64,000 nt of DNA, taken from NCBI RefSeq assembly GCF_900095865.1, contig NZ_FMIZ01000007.1, forward strand, positions 990,530 to 1,054,529, written 5' to 3'. The first letter of the stretch is position 1, and each line of letters opens with the position of its first letter. This DNA is from Massilioclostridium coli (GTDB lineage: Bacteria > Bacillota > Clostridia > Oscillospirales > Ruminococcaceae). The position numbers were made by a program, and so were the translations under genes. Positions 61,112-64,000 of this stretch are shown piece by piece. The notes below the pieces were generated by a model, which did no database searches, was not told the origin of the DNA, and saw nothing but the letters and a program-made list of their open reading frames with translations.

Positions 61112-61978
61112 CTATATTGATAAAAACCAGGATTCGTCTATAATATAATCGGTAACAGGTAGGACGCCAAGTTGTAATTCTTTTAGTTTTTCTACTAAAT
61201 CGTCGCCATCCATCAGGTCGATTGGAGTGGTGCCTGGACGGTTGGCTTCCTGAATGGCGGAGGAAGAAAAACGTCCGGTTGTGATAAACAGCCCTTTATC
61301 CGCACGACCCTGCATGGCTCCACGGAAATCCCGGATTTCTTTGGAAGGGACGGTTCCTGTATACCGTTTGCATTGGAAAATCATATGGAAACTAATCATT
61401 CCATTTAGTTTAATTATACCAGTACCATCCACGCCTCCGTCTCCGGTTTTTCCAGTTACTTTTACCTGGACAAAGCCGGATTCCCGTAAGATTCTTTGGG
61501 TTAAACGTTCAAAGGCATCGGGTTTTAATTGGAACAAAAGATTTTTTAACTGGTCACGCCAATCCTGGATTTCATCTGGTACAGCTAACCCTTCATTTTC
61601 TATTTCTTCCTGTTCGGGATATTCTGGGTCAGGCTGCTTTTTTAATCGCAACATTTTACGTACCTGTAGTACAATCTCCACTGGGTCTATTTCTTCCAAT
61701 TCCTGGCCTTTTGCGGTTAATGACCACACCCCACGGAGGGAATTTTCCAAAATCCCTACTTTTTTCAGATAAGACCTGGTCCAAGCCAGACGATATTCAA
61801 TCTCAGTTTTATTGCTGCTACTGTGCTTTACTTCCAGAATTTCCGGTGAGATATTTAGCAATTCGATCGTCTTTTCGTCAATTTCGTGAAGGCTGCCAGA
61901 ACCGCCTAACTCTTTCATCGCCTGAAATAATTCACACATCATTTCGTGTTGTGCAGGTACATCAGTAAAATATTTCAT
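61112..61978 (-). CDS. Mrr-type restriction endonuclease
   Basis: The 288 residues contain an N-terminal Mrr winged helix (LGGSGSLHEIDEKTIELL, RLAWTRSYLKKVGILE, GVWSLTAKG), a linker and the Mrr_cat PD-(D/E)xK-like nuclease core: FERLTQRILRESGF, TGKTGDGGVDGTG, IFQCKRYTG, GLFITTGRFS. These type IV enzymes cut modified or foreign DNA. It lies inside the dgkA-era part of a housekeeping operon, with hairpin and spacer on the dgkA side. Confidence 0.93.
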   Translation of the reverse strand: MKYFTDVPAQHEMMCELFQAMKELGGSGSLHEIDEKTIELLNISPEILEVKHSSSNKTEIEYRLAWTRSYLKKVGILENSLRGVWSLTAKGQELEEIDPVEIVLQVRKMLRLKKQPDPEYPEQEEIENEGLAVPDEIQDWRDQLKNLLFQLKPDAFERLTQRILRESGFVQVKVTGKTGDGGVDGTGIIKLNGMISFHMIFQCKRYTGTVPSKEIRDFRGAMQGRADKGLFITTGRFSSSAIQEANRPGTTPIDLMDGDDLVEKLKELQLGVLPVTDYIIDESWFLSI

Positions 61979-62014
61979 GCTGTCTCCTTAAATGGTGAAC
62001 TTCCTATAAAACAA

Positions 62015-62056
62015 CAGAAAAATAGCAGTTTCATCGCTGGAATTGCTATTTTTCTG
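62015..62056. terminator. Hairpin between dgkA and mrr
   Basis: Perfect 13-bp arms CAGAAAAATAGCA (62015-62027) and TGCTATTTTTCTG (62044-62056) could separate transcription of phoH-ybeY-dgkA from mrr-era. The T tract on the minus strand is short. Confidence 0.7.
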
Positions 62057-62066
62057 AATAGTCATT

Positions 62067-62600
62067 CTATTTCATTTTTGTATTGGACTTTTTAGGGCGG
62101 TAAATCTTGACGGTATCAGTATGCTCTTTGGGCCGAAACCCATGAAAGATAAATACAATCCCAAGTACTAACCATAAGGCAAATCCAATAATATACCAAG
62201 GTGTTGAAATAATTTGTTGGATGGTAGCAAGTAGCTTGTCCCAATTTCCAAACAAGGCAATTCCCACGCCAACAGCCGCAATAGCACATAACAATACTGC
62301 CCCAGCGGCTACATCCTTCGCAATCCGTGCCAGGTTATCATAGGAATCCGATGTTAAATTTACCACTGCCTCAATTGCTGTATTCACAAGCTCACACATC
62401 ATCACGCTGCCCAGCGTCAATGCCAAAATGGCATATTGGTTTGGGGTTAGACCATAGATGAAGGAAAAGGCTAAAACGAATACAGAGGCGGTAATATGAA
62501 TCCGCATATTCCGTTCGTTTTTGATGCAAAACCAAATTCCACGGAAGGCATACGAAAAACTTTTTACCAGCCCCTTGAATTCTTTGTTATTAAATTTCAT
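62067..62600 (-). CDS. dgkA: Diacylglycerol/undecaprenol kinase with C-terminal extension
   Basis: The 177 residues contain three transmembrane helices in the first ~125 with the family core FRGIWFCIKNERNMRIHITA, CELVNTAIEAVVNLT and NLARIAKDVAAGAVLL. The Gram-positive enzyme phosphorylates undecaprenol. A fourth hydrophobic helix and tail (about 128-177) extend beyond the common ~125-140 residues. It overlaps ybeY by 11 nt. Confidence 0.93.
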   Translation of the reverse strand: MKFNNKEFKGLVKSFSYAFRGIWFCIKNERNMRIHITASVFVLAFSFIYGLTPNQYAILALTLGSVMMCELVNTAIEAVVNLTSDSYDNLARIAKDVAAGAVLLCAIAAVGVGIALFGNWDKLLATIQQIISTPWYIIGFALWLVLGIVFIFHGFRPKEHTDTVKIYRPKKSNTKMK

Positions 62601-63093
62601 CCGTTAATACGTAGCTTGCTCCACGTGCGACACCTAGATTTGTAAGTACCTTTTCTTCTTTTTCACGCATTTGCACAGCAGGCAAGCCGCCTTCTTCATG
62701 GTCATACCCTAGCAGATGGAACATAGAATGCACCGTTAAAAAAGCTACTTCACGCTGTAAAGAATGTCCATATAAGCGAGCCTGTTCTACCGCTTTTTCC
62801 ATAGAAATCACAATATCACCCAGCATGCAGGCACCATCTGGATTTTTATCGTACACGCCGTTTTCACCTAAAGGGAATGATAGGACATCAGTTGGCGCGT
62901 TCTTATCCCGATACTCCGCATTTAATGTTTGAATTTCACTGTTATCTACAAAAGAAACACTTACTTCTGCATCTTCCAGGAAATTCTCATAATTGAGTAC
63001 AGCATGACAACAGCGGCGAATCAATAATCTGATCCCACTTGGAATTTTAACCGCGTTTTGTTTGTTGCTTATGAGAACTTTTACTTTCTGCAT
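62590..63093 (-). CDS. ybeY: Endoribonuclease YbeY
   Basis: The ~167 residues show the family core SFVDNSEIQTLNAEYRDKNA, PTDVLSFPLGEN, LGDIVISMEKA and the zinc-ligand motif HSMFHLLGYDHEEGG (H-x3-H-x5-H). It matures 16S rRNA 3' ends and takes part in ribosome quality control. ATG 63093 is chosen by alignment of the N-terminus. The gene overlaps phoH by 47 nt. Confidence 0.95.
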   Translation of the reverse strand: MQKVKVLISNKQNAVKIPSGIRLLIRRCCHAVLNYENFLEDAEVSVSFVDNSEIQTLNAEYRDKNAPTDVLSFPLGENGVYDKNPDGACMLGDIVISMEKAVEQARLYGHSLQREVAFLTVHSMFHLLGYDHEEGGLPAVQMREKEEKVLTNLGVARGASYVLTDEI

Positions 63094-64000
63094 GGCCTTT
63101 TTTATCCTCCTTATAGTATTGGTCATAGGCTCTTACAATATCCTGTACTAATTTATGACGCACAACATCTTTATCAGTAAACCGGACAATTGCAATATCC
63201 TCGATCCCTTTTAAAACTTTTGTTGCCTCAATCAAACCAGACTTATGCCGATCTGGAAGGTCAATTTGGGTAACATCCCCTGTGATGACAATTTTTGAGT
63301 TAAACCCTAAGCGGGTTAAAAACATTTTCATTTGTTCTGATGTAGTATTTTGCGCTTCATCCAAAATAATAAAGCTGTCGTCCAATGTTCTACCGCGCAT
63401 ATAAGCTAAAGGGGCTACTTCAATATTGCCGCGTTCTAAATACCGTTGGAAATGTTCCGCGCCCATCATATCAAAGAGAGCATCATATAGTGGGCGCAAA
63501 TAAGGGTCAACTTTATTTTGTAAATCTCCAGGAAGAAACCCCAGCTTTTCCCCTGCCTCTACAGCGGGCCGGGTTAAAATAATCCGGTTTATCTCGTTGG
63601 CGCGGAAGGCGCGCACCGCCATTGCCACAGCCAAATAGGTTTTTCCTGTACCCGCAGGACCAACACTCAGTGTAATTGTGTTGTTCTTTATTGCTTCAGT
63701 GTAATTTTTCTGGCCCAGCGTTTTTACTTTAACTGGCTTTCCTTTTGAGGTAATACAAATACAATCTGTCACCAGCTGGGTCAGGCTTTCCGCCTTGCCT
63801 TCTTTCACCATGGAAATAATATAACGCACGTTTTGTTCGTTTAATGTTTCCCCACGATTTAAGGCAACCAGCATTTGTTCAATCGCTTTTTGCGCTAAAA
63901 GAACATTTTCTACCTCACCGGATACCTTAATATCACTACCTCTGCTCATGATTGTAACATGAAACTCAGATTGCAGCAATTTAATATTCTCATCAAAGCT
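63047..64000 (-). CDS. PhoH-family ATPase (5' end beyond window)
   Basis: The visible ~317 residues run off the right edge: the frame is open back to 64000 (SFDENIKLLQSEFHV). An N-terminal KH-like region precedes the PhoH ATPase: Walker A SVGPAGTGKTYLA, RPAVEAGEKLGFLPGD, Walker B FIILDEAQNTT and VITGDVTQIDLP. It is a probable RNA-linked helicase or ATPase. It heads the phoH-ybeY-dgkA block, while yqfCD, its usual upstream partners, are elsewhere in this window. Confidence 0.95.
   Translation of the reverse strand, partial: SFDENIKLLQSEFHVTIMSRGSDIKVSGEVENVLLAQKAIEQMLVALNRGETLNEQNVRYIISMVKEGKAESLTQLVTDCICITSKGKPVKVKTLGQKNYTEAIKNNTITLSVGPAGTGKTYLAVAMAVRAFRANEINRIILTRPAVEAGEKLGFLPGDLQNKVDPYLRPLYDALFDMMGAEHFQRYLERGNIEVAPLAYMRGRTLDDSFIILDEAQNTTSEQMKMFLTRLGFNSKIVITGDVTQIDLPDRHKSGLIEATKVLKGIEDIAIVRFTDKDVVRHKLVQDIVRAYDQYYKEDKKGHAESKSSHKQQTKRG

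Noticed and set aside
61254-61772. 172-codon plus-strand frame inside the Mrr-type gene
   Set aside because: It is antisense to a conserved nuclease domain, with no ribosome site or family.

Overview
The window is about 40% GC and packed with genes. It looks like the chromosome of an anaerobic, spore-forming, Gram-positive Clostridia member, most likely a gut Oscillospirales/Ruminococcaceae-type bacterium. The support is: sporulation genes (spoIIM, yqfC, yqfD, a ylmC/ymxH-like gene, a ylbJ-like gene), a SCIFF peptide with its radical-SAM maturase, rubrerythrin, wall-anchored alpha-L-rhamnosidases, and a core phoH-ybeY-dgkA-era-recO-mutS2 block. I saw no tRNA, rRNA or CRISPR array. The species assignment is inference.

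Layout. 1-8.3 kb: two large secreted rhamnosidases (a GH106-type C-terminus entering from the left, and a complete GH78) sharing a nearly duplicated C-terminal FIVAR/wall-anchor cassette, with rubrerythrin between them. 8.6-12.5 kb: a DUF134 regulator with a striking promoter dyad, a NifX/NafY-like protein, a PNPOx-like flavoprotein, a cupin/aldo-keto reductase pair under a MerR-type 19-bp-spacer promoter, and a small OB-like protein. 12.9-19.1 kb: a Bce-type antimicrobial-peptide sensing and detoxification module (RR, HK, ABC ATPase, permease) extended by a lipoprotein, a small membrane protein and a stand-alone GT51 peptidoglycan glycosyltransferase. 19.1-25.4 kb: an AT-rich block of four consecutive inverted repeats, a VOC protein, a TIR-like (PF10137-type) protein, a DUF4253 protein behind a possible transcription attenuator, and a MerR/ABC-2 exporter operon.

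25.4-31.3 kb (minus strand): DUF2325, DUF3793 and flavodoxin genes, then a CydDC-like heterodimeric ABC exporter with a PF11756-type protein and a YbaN protein. The first promoter has a TTAG-N6-CTAA operator exactly in its -35/-10 spacer and two related dyads nearby, which suggests metal (iron) control. 31.3-46.5 kb (mainly plus strand): a parS-like site in an AT-rich gap, a zinc-dependent phospholipase C-like protein, an HPr-like protein, sporulation and envelope genes, a degenerate signal-peptidase-like protein, YajC/TIGR04086/SCIFF/maturase, ProC, SpoIIM, PHP, malic enzyme. 46.5-47.0 kb: structured, palindrome-rich DNA resembling IS200/IS605-type non-autonomous remnants.

47-64 kb: DnaC-like and DnaD primosome proteins, a YlbJ-like transporter, YqfC/YqfD, a metallophosphoesterase, a Xer-type recombinase, a TetR regulator, and the minus-strand core block phoH (partial) -ybeY-dgkA-[mrr and a 50-residue ORF]-era-yqzL-like-recO-mutS2. 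The Mrr-type restriction gene sits inside this normally conserved housekeeping block, and yqfCD, which usually precede phoH, lie about 11 kb away on the other strand.

All functional calls come from motif and family recognition by eye. No database search was run.
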